Shown here: in pieces, positions 32,066 through 40,025 of the stretch
Position numbering within the stretch: the first letter of the stretch is position 1
How the letters are laid out: each line of letters begins with the position of its first letter
Assembly: GCA_017886765.1 (NCBI GenBank)
Contig: JAGHJI010000080.1
Location: forward strand, 28,579 to 92,578
DNA length: 64,000 nt
Reading direction: 5' to 3'
Source of the DNA: Eubacterium sp.
GTDB taxonomy: Bacteria > Bacillota > Clostridia > Oscillospirales > Acutalibacteraceae
Made by a program: the position numbers and the translations under genes
Notes under the pieces: generated by a model
Seen by the model: the letters and a program-made list of their open reading frames with translations, nothing else
Databases searched by the model: none
What the model was told of the DNA's origin: nothing

Positions 32066-34603
32066 TTATTTTTTACCGTTCTTTTTCGCTGCCTTGGCTG
32101 CTTTACGCTCCGCAAGCTCTTCCTCAAGTTCCTTGCGTTTACGCTCATTTTCCTCAGCCTTAAGTCGCTCTTCCTCCTGGGCGCGAATCTTTGCCTCGTC
32201 ATACTTAGCGGCGATTTCATCAAAGTGGGAAAAATTCTCCTGCTGTACAAGCAGTTTTCTGGAGGTGATATAGGCATCTGCCGCACGGTTGAATACCGCC
32301 AGATTATCCATTTCCTCTTTGGACGCCTTGCGGGCATCCTTTCTTTTTTTGCTGTAGTCTTTGATCTGCAGTTTCAGTTTTTCTACTTCGTCTGAATCCT
32401 TAGCCTTTTTCGCCTCCCGTAATTCGGCAGAAAGCTCTGCTATTCTGTCATCGCACTCGTCTTCAATCTTAAAGAAACTTTCAAGAACGGACATATCAGG
32501 TTCCTTAAATTCAGTGACCGAACCGAAATGCTTAACAAAATTCTTATGTGAAGAAAGCTTTTTCCTGGCAAGCTCGATCTCAATCTTGCGCATTTCTTTC
32601 TCCTGCTGGGTATTTTTTGGAAGCGCCTTAGCCTTTTTAAGCTCAGCCTTAACCTCGGCAACATTCATATTTTTTATTCCGTCAAGCCCCTCGTCGTAAA
32701 CTTTTTTATAGAGCTCAACCTGACGCATTACGTTTTCTGAATTAAATTTATCAAGCTCAGCGCAGACAAATTTGGAAATATCAATCTCCTCATTATATGC
32801 CAAAGCTTCCCTATATGCTTTCTTGGCAGCCTTCCGTTCTTCCTTGTCGGAAATATTTTTATACATAGATTTTGAAACTTCTTTGGGCGAAGCCGACGCC
32901 ATCTCTCTTGCGTTATTTACAAGGTCTATGGTTTCAACAAGCTCCTTGTCGCTTAAAGCGTTGTTGGCATAGTCCTCAAAGAGCGCGCGGACCTTAAGAA
33001 CACGCACGACCGACTTCTGTTTTTTCTCAGTAAAATCATAGAAGAAAAACGGAATAACATTGAGCAAGGCGCCCACCGCCGACACGATAATCAGAATCCG
33101 CAGAAGCGGGAGCAATACGCCGTCAACATCATATAAAGCATTTGAAGCATTATAAATATCCTGACCATTGGCTGCCTGCTGCTGAAGCATCTGACCGATG
33201 CTTTCATTGGATCCCGGCAATACCCTGGACATCAAGGCGGAATCATTTACCACACGTCTCGCGTTTTCCACATTCATTCCGAAATGCTCCTGAAGAGCCG
33301 GAATGACGCTGGCTGTAATCAGCGTGATTACAGAGCCGATGGTTCCCACCGCAGCGAACATTCCGTCAATTCTCTCTCCGGTCTTATACTGCTGATAATC
33401 ACGGATATCAGCCTGGATGGACGGATTAAGAATACGAGCAAAGGCTCCGACAACCGCGTTGAAATAAAGACATATCAAAATAAGCCAGATGGTATACGTC
33501 GTAATGGAGCCTGTAAACAGGATCATGGCAAGAATGAATACAATGTTAAACAGGTTTGTAACGATCTGGACATTTCTTTTACCCCATTTGCGTATACACA
33601 GCGGAGCCAAGATCATGCCCCAAAGAGAAGCGTTTCCGTAAATGGTCGTTACAATACTGTAAGCATTTCCCGAACAGGCGCCGCCGTAGTTGTAAAGCCA
33701 GTACAGAATATTGCTGTACGCGGCTTCAAGAAAACCTATCCAGCCGGCAAGGGAGATGATCCAGAAATACTTATTTTTTGCAACCGCTTTAAGCGCGTCA
33801 ATGAACTTTATCTGAATAACGTGGGTTTTTGCCTGAATGATTTTTTCCTGCGTATTGGCATAAACAACTACCAGCAGAGCGCAGCCCAGTATACCCAGGA
33901 TAGGATATACCAGCTTATAAACACGAATATCCGTCAAATTCGTATGGAGTATGTTCTGCGCTACGATAGGCATGAGCAGATTAACAACGGACGGACCTAA
34001 GGAGTATACCACACTCTTTATCGACATGACATCCGTTCTTTCCTGCGAATTTGGAGAAAGAACATGAATAAGGTTCTCATACGAATCATTGAAGAAATTG
34101 TAGAAGAACTGCAGGAGAATATTAAAGATAAGCAAAACGACACATTTTGCGATATATCCTGCTTCTCTGCCGAATATTTCCCCCGTTCCCACAACCAAGC
34201 TGAGCTTATCATACGGGAACCAGACCATGCTGACAAACAAAATGGCCGTGGGTATCCCCATCATCAGTATGTACGGTCTATATTTTCCGGCTTTATTACG
34301 TGTATTATCTACAATATTCGCTCTTAATCCGGTAAGAGGTATACTGGATAAGACGGCAATAACATAAAGCACATACATATCCGTAGGAGTAATTCCTATG
34401 GTACCGGTAATAAACGTGTTTGTAGCCGCAAGGAGCAGAGTATAACTCATACTTACAATAAGATATGCTCCTATACCGCCGAAAGAGTAAGACGCAATTT
34501 CCTTAAAGGACATATACCGTCCCTTGGGCGGCTCCTTCCAGTAATATCTGACACTGTCTATAAGACTTGTCACCTTCTGCTTGATTCCAGAATTATCCGC
34601 CAT
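32066..34603 (-). CDS. GPH/MFS-type sugar symporter with long charged cytosolic tail
   Basis: An 845-residue protein. Residues ~30-520 carry about twelve transmembrane segments of the glycoside-pentoside-hexuronide:cation symporter/MFS type (SYSFGGIGAYLIVSMSY, ANIVDNTRNKAGKYRPYI, SIQADIRDYQQYKTGERIDGMF); the last is the family's conserved loop. Residues ~525-845 form a Lys/Glu/Ala-rich, mostly helical tail ending in a coiled coil (AQEEERLKAEENERKRKELE) and poly-Lys/Ala. Unlike LacS, the tail is not a PTS IIA domain. It probably imports a glycoside; the tail's role is unknown. AAAGGATG precedes the start. It follows its own promoter, 93 bp after a lipoprotein gene. Confidence 0.88.
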   Translation of the reverse strand: MADNSGIKQKVTSLIDSVRYYWKEPPKGRYMSFKEIASYSFGGIGAYLIVSMSYTLLLAATNTFITGTIGITPTDMYVLYVIAVLSSIPLTGLRANIVDNTRNKAGKYRPYILMMGIPTAILFVSMVWFPYDKLSLVVGTGEIFGREAGYIAKCVVLLIFNILLQFFYNFFNDSYENLIHVLSPNSQERTDVMSIKSVVYSLGPSVVNLLMPIVAQNILHTNLTDIRVYKLVYPILGILGCALLVVVYANTQEKIIQAKTHVIQIKFIDALKAVAKNKYFWIISLAGWIGFLEAAYSNILYWLYNYGGACSGNAYSIVTTIYGNASLWGMILAPLCIRKWGKRNVQIVTNLFNIVFILAMILFTGSITTYTIWLILICLYFNAVVGAFARILNPSIQADIRDYQQYKTGERIDGMFAAVGTIGSVITLITASVIPALQEHFGMNVENARRVVNDSALMSRVLPGSNESIGQMLQQQAANGQDIYNASNALYDVDGVLLPLLRILIIVSAVGALLNVIPFFFYDFTEKKQKSVVRVLKVRALFEDYANNALSDKELVETIDLVNNAREMASASPKEVSKSMYKNISDKEERKAAKKAYREALAYNEEIDISKFVCAELDKFNSENVMRQVELYKKVYDEGLDGIKNMNVAEVKAELKKAKALPKNTQQEKEMRKIEIELARKKLSSHKNFVKHFGSVTEFKEPDMSVLESFFKIEDECDDRIAELSAELREAKKAKDSDEVEKLKLQIKDYSKKRKDARKASKEEMDNLAVFNRAADAYITSRKLLVQQENFSHFDEIAAKYDEAKIRAQEEERLKAEENERKRKELEEELAERKAAKAAKKNGKK

Positions 34604-34640
34604 TGCATTCCATCCTTTCAGTTATACACTCGTAATATTA

Positions 34641-34669
34641 ATAATAACACACCCGGTTATCAAATTCAA
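34641..34669 (-). promoter_or_regulatory. Promoter of the transporter gene
   Basis: Leftward -35 TTGAAT (34664-34669) and -10 TATTAT (34641-34646), 17-bp spacer. Confidence 0.7.
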
Positions 34670-34696
34670 CAAAAAATATGAAATATCAAATTGTTT

Positions 34697-35581
34697 TTAG
34701 TTAAAATTCAACACAAAGGCATCCTCTTCACCGGAGCAGACAACATTCACGCTGTCACCGTCAGCGGTATAGGATACGGAATTCTCAAGCTTGTCAAAGG
34801 AAGCGTCCTCCACTTTATCCACCGGGGTCTCATCGGTATAATTGAATTGCGAGTCATGGACTCTGCCGCTGTTCATCGCGAAACCGGTAAGCGCTTTACC
34901 CTCGTTCTGTTCAATATCCAGAGCAGGATTAAAGTAGTACCAAGTTCCCTGAAATTCTGCCATAGAAATGATACCCTGGTCACCTGAGGTACTCATTATA
35001 TGGCTTGCTTTGCCGCCGCCCTGTAAAACAAGATACTCAAAAGCAGAGCAAACGGAGGCGGAATATCCCTTCCCCTGCATAATCGTGTCATAGGCGGTCA
35101 CTACGGAATTATCAATCTTCATATTTTGTGTCAGATATGTATAAACATTAAAAACATACCTATCGGTGCTGACCTTATCATATTCACACGCGTCCTTGAT
35201 TTCGTCAATTTTGTCAAAAAACTGGTTCACAAGACTCACGTGCTCTTCCTGAGGATGAAGGTACGTGACGGAAACGCCCGATGCATCCTCCAGAATATCA
35301 ATACTTTCCACGAGAGGATAAAGCGGGAAACAGGTATAAAATAACTGGTTAACATCGTCTATCAGGGAAGTGTTGAATTTCACTTCGCTCTCACCGGCAA
35401 TCACCGCCTGACACAGCTTTTCATATGCCCTGACCGAGCTTTCGTCCATATTTTCATAGTGAGAATCAACGGTTATATTTATTTCTTCCTGCTGCTGATC
35501 AGCCGCGCTGTCATTTGAACAGGCGGTAAATATACCGAATATAAAACATAGTAACATGAGAACTGAAACGGTTTTCTTCAT
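34697..35581 (-). CDS. Transglutaminase-like lipoprotein, active site apparently degenerate
   Basis: A 294-residue lipoprotein. Signal peptide with lipobox FTAC (Cys near 20), a Gln/Glu linker, an alpha/beta domain of ~90 residues, then a transglutaminase-like core: KGYSASVCSAFEYLVLQGG keeps the Cys position, but the usual His motif is replaced by IISMAEF and the Asp motif by YYFNPAL. This pattern suggests a binding or structural role rather than cysteine-protease-like chemistry. The start at 35581 follows AGGGGATG; the frame to 35644 is rejected. Related proteins often sit at clostridial cell walls. The fold call is inferred from motif order. Confidence 0.7.
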   Translation of the reverse strand: MKKTVSVLMLLCFIFGIFTACSNDSAADQQQEEINITVDSHYENMDESSVRAYEKLCQAVIAGESEVKFNTSLIDDVNQLFYTCFPLYPLVESIDILEDASGVSVTYLHPQEEHVSLVNQFFDKIDEIKDACEYDKVSTDRYVFNVYTYLTQNMKIDNSVVTAYDTIMQGKGYSASVCSAFEYLVLQGGGKASHIMSTSGDQGIISMAEFQGTWYYFNPALDIEQNEGKALTGFAMNSGRVHDSQFNYTDETPVDKVEDASFDKLENSVSYTADGDSVNVVCSGEEDAFVLNFN

Positions 35582-35651
35582 ATTTAAACATCCCCTAACC
35601 TGTTTAAGAAATTTTGTATGTATGTTACCATCCATGAATAACAATCCATCA

Positions 35652-35694
35652 TAAAAACACCGTTCAAAGAACGGAATCGTTCTTTAAGCGGTGT
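35652..35694 (-). terminator. Terminator after tadA
   Basis: Leftward hairpin with outer ACACCG/CGGTGT and inner AAAGAACG/CGTTCTTT stems (35657-35694), followed by TTTTTATG. It ends the five-gene operon that starts at 39783. Confidence 0.85.
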
Positions 35695-35695
35695 A

Positions 35696-36145
35696 TCATT
35701 TATTGCGTCTCAAATTTTTAAAAAAGTCTGTCAGCAACTCCGAGCAAGCGTCCGCCATTACACCCGATATGATCTCCGGTTTATGATTATACGGTATTAT
35801 ATTGAAATCGGCAACCGAGCCGAAAGAACCGGCTTTTTTATCATACGCGCCGTAATAAACTTTTTTTATCCGAGAGTTGATAATCGCACCGGCGCACATC
35901 GGACAGGGTTCAAGCGTTACATAAAGCTCGCACTGCCACAGCCTCCAGCCGCCCAACTTTTTACAGGCGCTGTCAATGGCTTCTATCTCCGCGTGATAAA
36001 GGGCATTCTTTCCCCGTTCACGCCTGTTTCTGCCCTCACCGACGATTTCGCCGTCCTTGACAACAACGGCGCCCACCGGTACTTCGCCCTCCAGGGCACT
36101 GCGCTTTGCCAGCTCAATTGCCCTTATCATGAAACCTTCATTCAT
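35696..36145 (-). CDS. tadA: tRNA-specific adenosine deaminase
   Basis: Converts A34 to inosine in tRNA-Arg(ACG). The 149-residue protein has the deaminase zinc motifs HAEIEAID (His and Glu, near residue 52) and PCPMCAGAI (two Cys, near 82), plus EVPVGAVVV and NSRIKKVYYG, the usual TadA surroundings. The start at 36145 is 1 nt from the stop of the upstream protease gene, so it is probably translated by coupling; no separate ribosome site is evident. The frame to 36181 is rejected because it lies in the protease gene. Confidence 0.95.
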   Translation of the reverse strand: MNEGFMIRAIELAKRSALEGEVPVGAVVVKDGEIVGEGRNRRERGKNALYHAEIEAIDSACKKLGGWRLWQCELYVTLEPCPMCAGAIINSRIKKVYYGAYDKKAGSFGSVADFNIIPYNHKPEIISGVMADACSELLTDFFKNLRRNK

Positions 36146-36146
36146 A

Positions 36147-37169
36147 TCATACTTTTGCAACAGTTGTCGCTGTAAGGACAATCAAAATCACAAAGGGAAC
36201 GATCATCCACGGGAAAAGAAAACTCGTAAATTTCTGTCCTACTGTCAGAACGCTTGCGCAGCTGTTATCCTTTTTTATCAGTTCTTTCTTAAGCGCCAGG
36301 TACACTGCGGAAATAATACCCGCAACTGTCCAGAAAATATATATCACCGTAACCACATTATTTGAAACGGTTTCGTTGACCGCATAGTTCAGCGTAAGCT
36401 GCACAACGGACATGCCGTTATTCAGGGCATGGATAAAAATCGCCGGGACGATACTGTCTGTCCTTACGGTAATATAACCCAAAATAAGACCTATGGTAAA
36501 TGCGAATATAAACTGAACCACATTGCCGTGAAGCAGGCCGAAAACGATGCTTACTGCTGTAACCGCAAAGCCTTTGCCGTATTTTCTCAGAAGCTGAAGG
36601 GAACAGCACCGCATTGCAAACTCCTCGCAGATCGCAGGAATAATCGCAAGAGCTATAAGGTTCATTACACACGCCAGTACCGAATCCGGCTGCGTAACCT
36701 CACTGGACTGCAATTCCAATCCGAAAACACTCTGGAAAAACAACACGATAAAGGATACCACGATCTGACTGGCGCAGCAGCAAACCATACCGAAGCATAC
36801 CCACGCGAACGCTTTGGACGATTTCAGTCTTTTGTTGGGTATGATCGGTGATGTATACCGTTTTTTATTCACCAGCGCCATAATACCGAAAGGCACCGCA
36901 ACAGACAAAAAAGATATTCCGATAACATTCAGACTGTACTGGAATATGGGATTGGTGCTGTAAAGGTCATCTAAATCAAAAATCAAAAGCAGGCTTGTCA
37001 CCACCGACTGAATAACAAGATACGCAACGATGGCGCAGCCCATGGCAAAACTTATCGTTCTGATTTCACGCTTTTCCTGCTTAATTCTCTGCTGTTTGTA
37101 CAATTCCCTCTGCATTGCCTCATTAACATCACTGCCTGACCCAAACGGGTTATAATAATATTGAGACAT
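36147..37169 (-). CDS. CPBP-family intramembrane metalloprotease
   Basis: A 340-residue membrane protein of the CAAX protease/bacteriocin-processing (Abi, CPBP) family. About eight hydrophobic segments; the catalytic motifs are PAICEEFAMR (EExxxR, near residue 180), FGLLHGN and FIHALNN, all intact. The N-terminus (1-35) is polar and cytoplasmic. In this family some members process prenylated or bacteriocin-like peptides, others are of unknown function; nothing nearby suggests a substrate. AAAAGGATT precedes the ATG, which overlaps the end region of the ThyX-like gene by a few bases of spacing (7 bp gap). Confidence 0.9.
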   Translation of the reverse strand: MSQYYYNPFGSGSDVNEAMQRELYKQQRIKQEKREIRTISFAMGCAIVAYLVIQSVVTSLLLIFDLDDLYSTNPIFQYSLNVIGISFLSVAVPFGIMALVNKKRYTSPIIPNKRLKSSKAFAWVCFGMVCCCASQIVVSFIVLFFQSVFGLELQSSEVTQPDSVLACVMNLIALAIIPAICEEFAMRCCSLQLLRKYGKGFAVTAVSIVFGLLHGNVVQFIFAFTIGLILGYITVRTDSIVPAIFIHALNNGMSVVQLTLNYAVNETVSNNVVTVIYIFWTVAGIISAVYLALKKELIKKDNSCASVLTVGQKFTSFLFPWMIVPFVILIVLTATTVAKV

Positions 37170-37176
37170 TCAATAA

Positions 37177-37812
37177 TCAATCCTTTTCTTTTTCCTGTTC
37201 CTGCAAAAATAAATCCGCAAAATAAGGTAACGCCTTGATCCAATCACAGTACGTATGCCACTCCGCCAGCTTATGATTGCGCCTTGCGTAATAAATGCTG
37301 CAAAGATTTTCATAATTCAGCGTACAGGTACGCATCTGATTATATGAGCTGGGAAGCAACTGGATGATCGTGTACCACAGTTCCTTATCCTTGGTTTCAA
37401 GATACCTTAATCTCAAATCTTCAAGGGTTTCAATCAGTTTTTCCATTGCCGCTATACCCTCGGCATTCATATGGTCAACGGAAAAATCGGAAAGCGCAAA
37501 GGGCTTTGACGTAATTTTGTGCATCGTTGAGGTGGAATTGGCAACCGTTCCGATTTTATATGTATCATATTCCTTCCACCAATACATCGGCGCGGTTACA
37601 TCCACACTTACAAAAATCATTCTGACAAATTTTCTGTGGTCCGTACCCGCCGCGCAAAGGCGCTTGGCAAGACTCAGATCATTTTCACCGAAGACGAAAT
37701 CACCTTTATCGTCAAAGTAAGAATCATATCTTGCCCATGAGTTCAAAGGATTTCTGGCTCCGCGCATAGCATTGTCAAAATTCATTACGCTTGTGCGTTC
37801 AATTTTTATCAT
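37177..37812 (-). CDS. Divergent ThyX-like protein (FAD-dependent thymidylate synthase fold?)
   Basis: A 211-residue soluble protein. The central part, LAKRLCAAGTDHRKFVRM, then APMYWWKEYDTYK, then VANSTSTMHK, lines up in order with the ThyX core, where a flavin- and dUMP-binding stretch has the form RHRxxSxNxxS. Here the Arg-His-Arg signature is not intact: YWWKEYDTYK stands in its place, with Asn and Ser residues retained afterwards. Similar sequences are frequent in clostridial phages and genomes. It may be a thymidylate synthase variant or a relative with another role. A second clue is the dCMP deaminase at 23.9 kb, which makes the ThyX substrate dUMP. The family call is moderate. Confidence 0.55.
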   Translation of the reverse strand: MIKIERTSVMNFDNAMRGARNPLNSWARYDSYFDDKGDFVFGENDLSLAKRLCAAGTDHRKFVRMIFVSVDVTAPMYWWKEYDTYKIGTVANSTSTMHKITSKPFALSDFSVDHMNAEGIAAMEKLIETLEDLRLRYLETKDKELWYTIIQLLPSSYNQMRTCTLNYENLCSIYYARRNHKLAEWHTYCDWIKALPYFADLFLQEQEKEKD

Positions 37813-37815
37813 AAT

Positions 37816-38691
37816 TTAGTCTAAATCCTTTGCAATTTTCTTTATGTAAGCCGCAAGTTCATCCTTTGTCTCCGGGTGATGCAGACCCACTTCAATATTC
37901 GCCTGAAGGATACCGAACTTATTGCCCATATCATAGCGCGTACCCTCATAGTCAACGGCAACAACGCCCTTTGTCTGCGCAAGGGTTCTCATAGCGTCAG
38001 TAAGCTGAAGCTCGTTTCCCGCGCCCAGAGGCGTATTTTCAAGTATGGAGAAAATCTCCGGCGGCATAACGACTCTGCCCAAGATTGAGAAATTGGACAT
38101 GATTTCCTCCGGTGACGGCTTTTCAATCATATCCGTACAGGTATAGCAATTGCCCTCCAACTTATCAACCGCAAGGGAGCAGTACTTTGTAATAGCCATT
38201 CCCGGTACTTCTTTAACACCGACTACGCCCTTTCCGTACTTTTCATAAGCGTCGCAAAGCTGCTTTGTAACAGGTGTTTCAGACACAATAACGTCATCGC
38301 CGTATAATACAGCGAACGGCTCGTCGCCGACAAAGCTCTTGGCGCAGAGAACGGCATGACCAAGTCCCTTGGTCTCTTTCTGCCGGATAAAATAAATATT
38401 GCCGAAGTTGGAGCATTTCATTACGTCGTCATATATCTTTTTCTTGCTGGCATTGCCCTCCAGTTTAGCCTCAAGCTCAAAGGCGTGATCAAAATGATCC
38501 TCTATTGCGCCTTTGCCCCTGTTGGTAATAATCAGCACATCCTCAATTCCCGATGCGAAGGCCTCCTCAACAATATACTGAATCGCAGGTTTGTCAACAA
38601 TATTCAGCATCTCCTTCGGCACAGCCTTTGACGCGGGAAGTACACGGGTACCCATTCCGGCAGCCGGTATAATCGCCTTTTTTACTCTCAT
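37816..38691 (-). CDS. galU: UTP--glucose-1-phosphate uridylyltransferase
   Basis: Makes UDP-glucose for galactose use, glycolipids and cell-wall polymers. The 291-residue protein opens with KAIIPAAGMGTRVLPASKAVPKE-type nucleotide-binding sequence (shown here from residue 4), has GLGHAVLCAK near residue 108, LYGDDVI near 130 and IEKPSPEE near 190, all GalU features. CCTCC-type ribosome site AGGAGG precedes the ATG. It is second in the operon after the RING/zinc-ribbon gene. A role in galactose metabolism would connect to the two galactosidases, which is inference. Confidence 0.97.
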   Translation of the reverse strand: MRVKKAIIPAAGMGTRVLPASKAVPKEMLNIVDKPAIQYIVEEAFASGIEDVLIITNRGKGAIEDHFDHAFELEAKLEGNASKKKIYDDVMKCSNFGNIYFIRQKETKGLGHAVLCAKSFVGDEPFAVLYGDDVIVSETPVTKQLCDAYEKYGKGVVGVKEVPGMAITKYCSLAVDKLEGNCYTCTDMIEKPSPEEIMSNFSILGRVVMPPEIFSILENTPLGAGNELQLTDAMRTLAQTKGVVAVDYEGTRYDMGNKFGILQANIEVGLHHPETKDELAAYIKKIAKDLD

Positions 38692-38703
38692 AGAATTTCC
38701 TCC

Positions 38704-39783
38704 TTAAATTCGTGTAATGATATCAGTGATTAAACTCAGGACACAATACGCAATAACCGGTGAAAAGAAGCTGGTTCCGCCCAGTTTCCCCAGATAAAGC
38801 TTTTTCATGTCCGATTGTGACAATGTTGTTTCCTCAAACATAGGAGCAATGTTAAAAGACGCTCCTTCTTCAAGGTTTTTGTCGACTTTGTCAAGTACCT
38901 CAATGGCCTTTGCCCTATAAAATGTATCAGAAAACAAAGCAATAATCAAGTGAATTATGAAATTTACACCGGAAAGTATAAGAAGCACCGGCATGATTTT
39001 TTCATTTGCCGCTGAAATACTGTTTGCTAGTTCCGCAGTAGGATTGCTGTAAAAGGACTGCAGATTTGCGCTCATAAACGACATATACTCTGTTATCTGC
39101 TGACTGAATATCCCGTTGATAATCAGACTTGCCGCCAGATTCAGTGCCATAAAAATTACGCCCTGCTTATACATTTTCCTAAAAAACAAATAATAAGGTC
39201 CGAAAATGAACGCGCTCCAGTTCCAGGAAATCTTTTTGTTTTTCAAAAACTTCGGAATAAACTTTTCCGTATTCGTGCGAACGACCGCAGCTATATCAGA
39301 CACGCTTTTGCCGTCTATCGTACGGCTTTCATGCTCATATTTGCTCTGGTTCTCCGGACTCGGCGCGAAGCCTTCAAAAGGGTTGAATTCCTTATACTGC
39401 GGATTGCTCTGTCTTGCGCCGCAATGACTGCAAAACGGTGCGTCACTGCTGATTTCAGCGCCGCACTGAGAGCAAACGGTTTTATTATTTTCCGTATTCG
39501 CAGTCTCCTTTGGAGGCTGATAATACTGCTCCTGCCCGGAAGGATCATACTCGCTGTTGTGCGCTCTGTTATCAGACTGCTGCGGCTTTGTTTTGTCTTC
39601 CGGTTCAGCCGGACTTTCATATTCAAAATCCGTGTTATGCTTATCCGCATTAAAACAATGTCCGAGGGAGTTATAGCATTCCCTGTGATGCGGCGTTCCG
39701 CAATGGGGACAAATAACGATATCGTCCTCCTGCTCGAATTGCCTGTTGCATACGGGACATTTTTCATTTGAATTTACAAACAT
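38704..39783 (-). CDS. Membrane protein with RING-like finger, zinc ribbon and DUF2628 domain
   Basis: A 359-residue protein of unusual composition. Residues 8-45 form a treble-clef/prokaryotic RING-like finger (CPVCNRQF, then ICPHCGTPHHRECY); a disordered Glu/Gln/Asn stretch follows; residues ~103-124 are a zinc ribbon (CSQCGAEI...FCSHCGA). The C-terminal half has the DUF2628 motif NWSAFIFGPYYLFFRKMYKQG and about three to four membrane helices. Prokaryotic RING family proteins occur near ubiquitin-like or stress systems, but none is next to this gene, which heads a housekeeping-type operon with galU. The function is unknown. Confidence 0.82.
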   Translation of the reverse strand: MFVNSNEKCPVCNRQFEQEDDIVICPHCGTPHHRECYNSLGHCFNADKHNTDFEYESPAEPEDKTKPQQSDNRAHNSEYDPSGQEQYYQPPKETANTENNKTVCSQCGAEISSDAPFCSHCGARQSNPQYKEFNPFEGFAPSPENQSKYEHESRTIDGKSVSDIAAVVRTNTEKFIPKFLKNKKISWNWSAFIFGPYYLFFRKMYKQGVIFMALNLAASLIINGIFSQQITEYMSFMSANLQSFYSNPTAELANSISAANEKIMPVLLILSGVNFIIHLIIALFSDTFYRAKAIEVLDKVDKNLEEGASFNIAPMFEETTLSQSDMKKLYLGKLGGTSFFSPVIAYCVLSLITDIITRI

Positions 39784-39812
39784 TATTAAATCCTTTCTTG
39801 GTTATCTAATTT

Positions 39813-39842
39813 ATTATACATTATAATAGCACAACAAATCAA
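39813..39842 (-). promoter_or_regulatory. Promoter of the RING-galU-thyX-like-CPBP-tadA operon
   Basis: Leftward -35 TTGATT (39837-39842) and -10 TATAAT (39813-39818), 18-bp spacer. Confidence 0.7.
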
Positions 39843-39935
39843 TCTTTTCATTAAAATATTATTAACTGTTTTTTAAGTCAGTAATAATAAATATATTCCC
39901 ATTCAATAAATCAGCGGTTGTCTCCTAAATGGCAC

Positions 39936-39964
39936 TTGAAAAACGCAGTAAGATTGTATATAAT
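39936..39964 (+). promoter_or_regulatory. Promoter of prfB
   Basis: TTGAAA at 39936-39941 and TATAAT at 39959-39964, 17-bp spacer, followed by an AT-rich leader of about 55 nt. Confidence 0.75.
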
Positions 39965-40025
39965 ATAATAATATATAATATCTTTAGAATATATTTATTA
40001 CAAAATCTGTTTTACGGAGAAAAAT

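Noticed and set aside
33284..34000. 238-codon frame opposite the transporter
   Set aside because: It is antisense to clear membrane helices of the transporter and shows no coding features of its own.
37177..37812. Firm annotation as thymidylate synthase ThyX
   Set aside because: The RHRxxSxNxxS signature is not intact, so only similarity to the fold is claimed.
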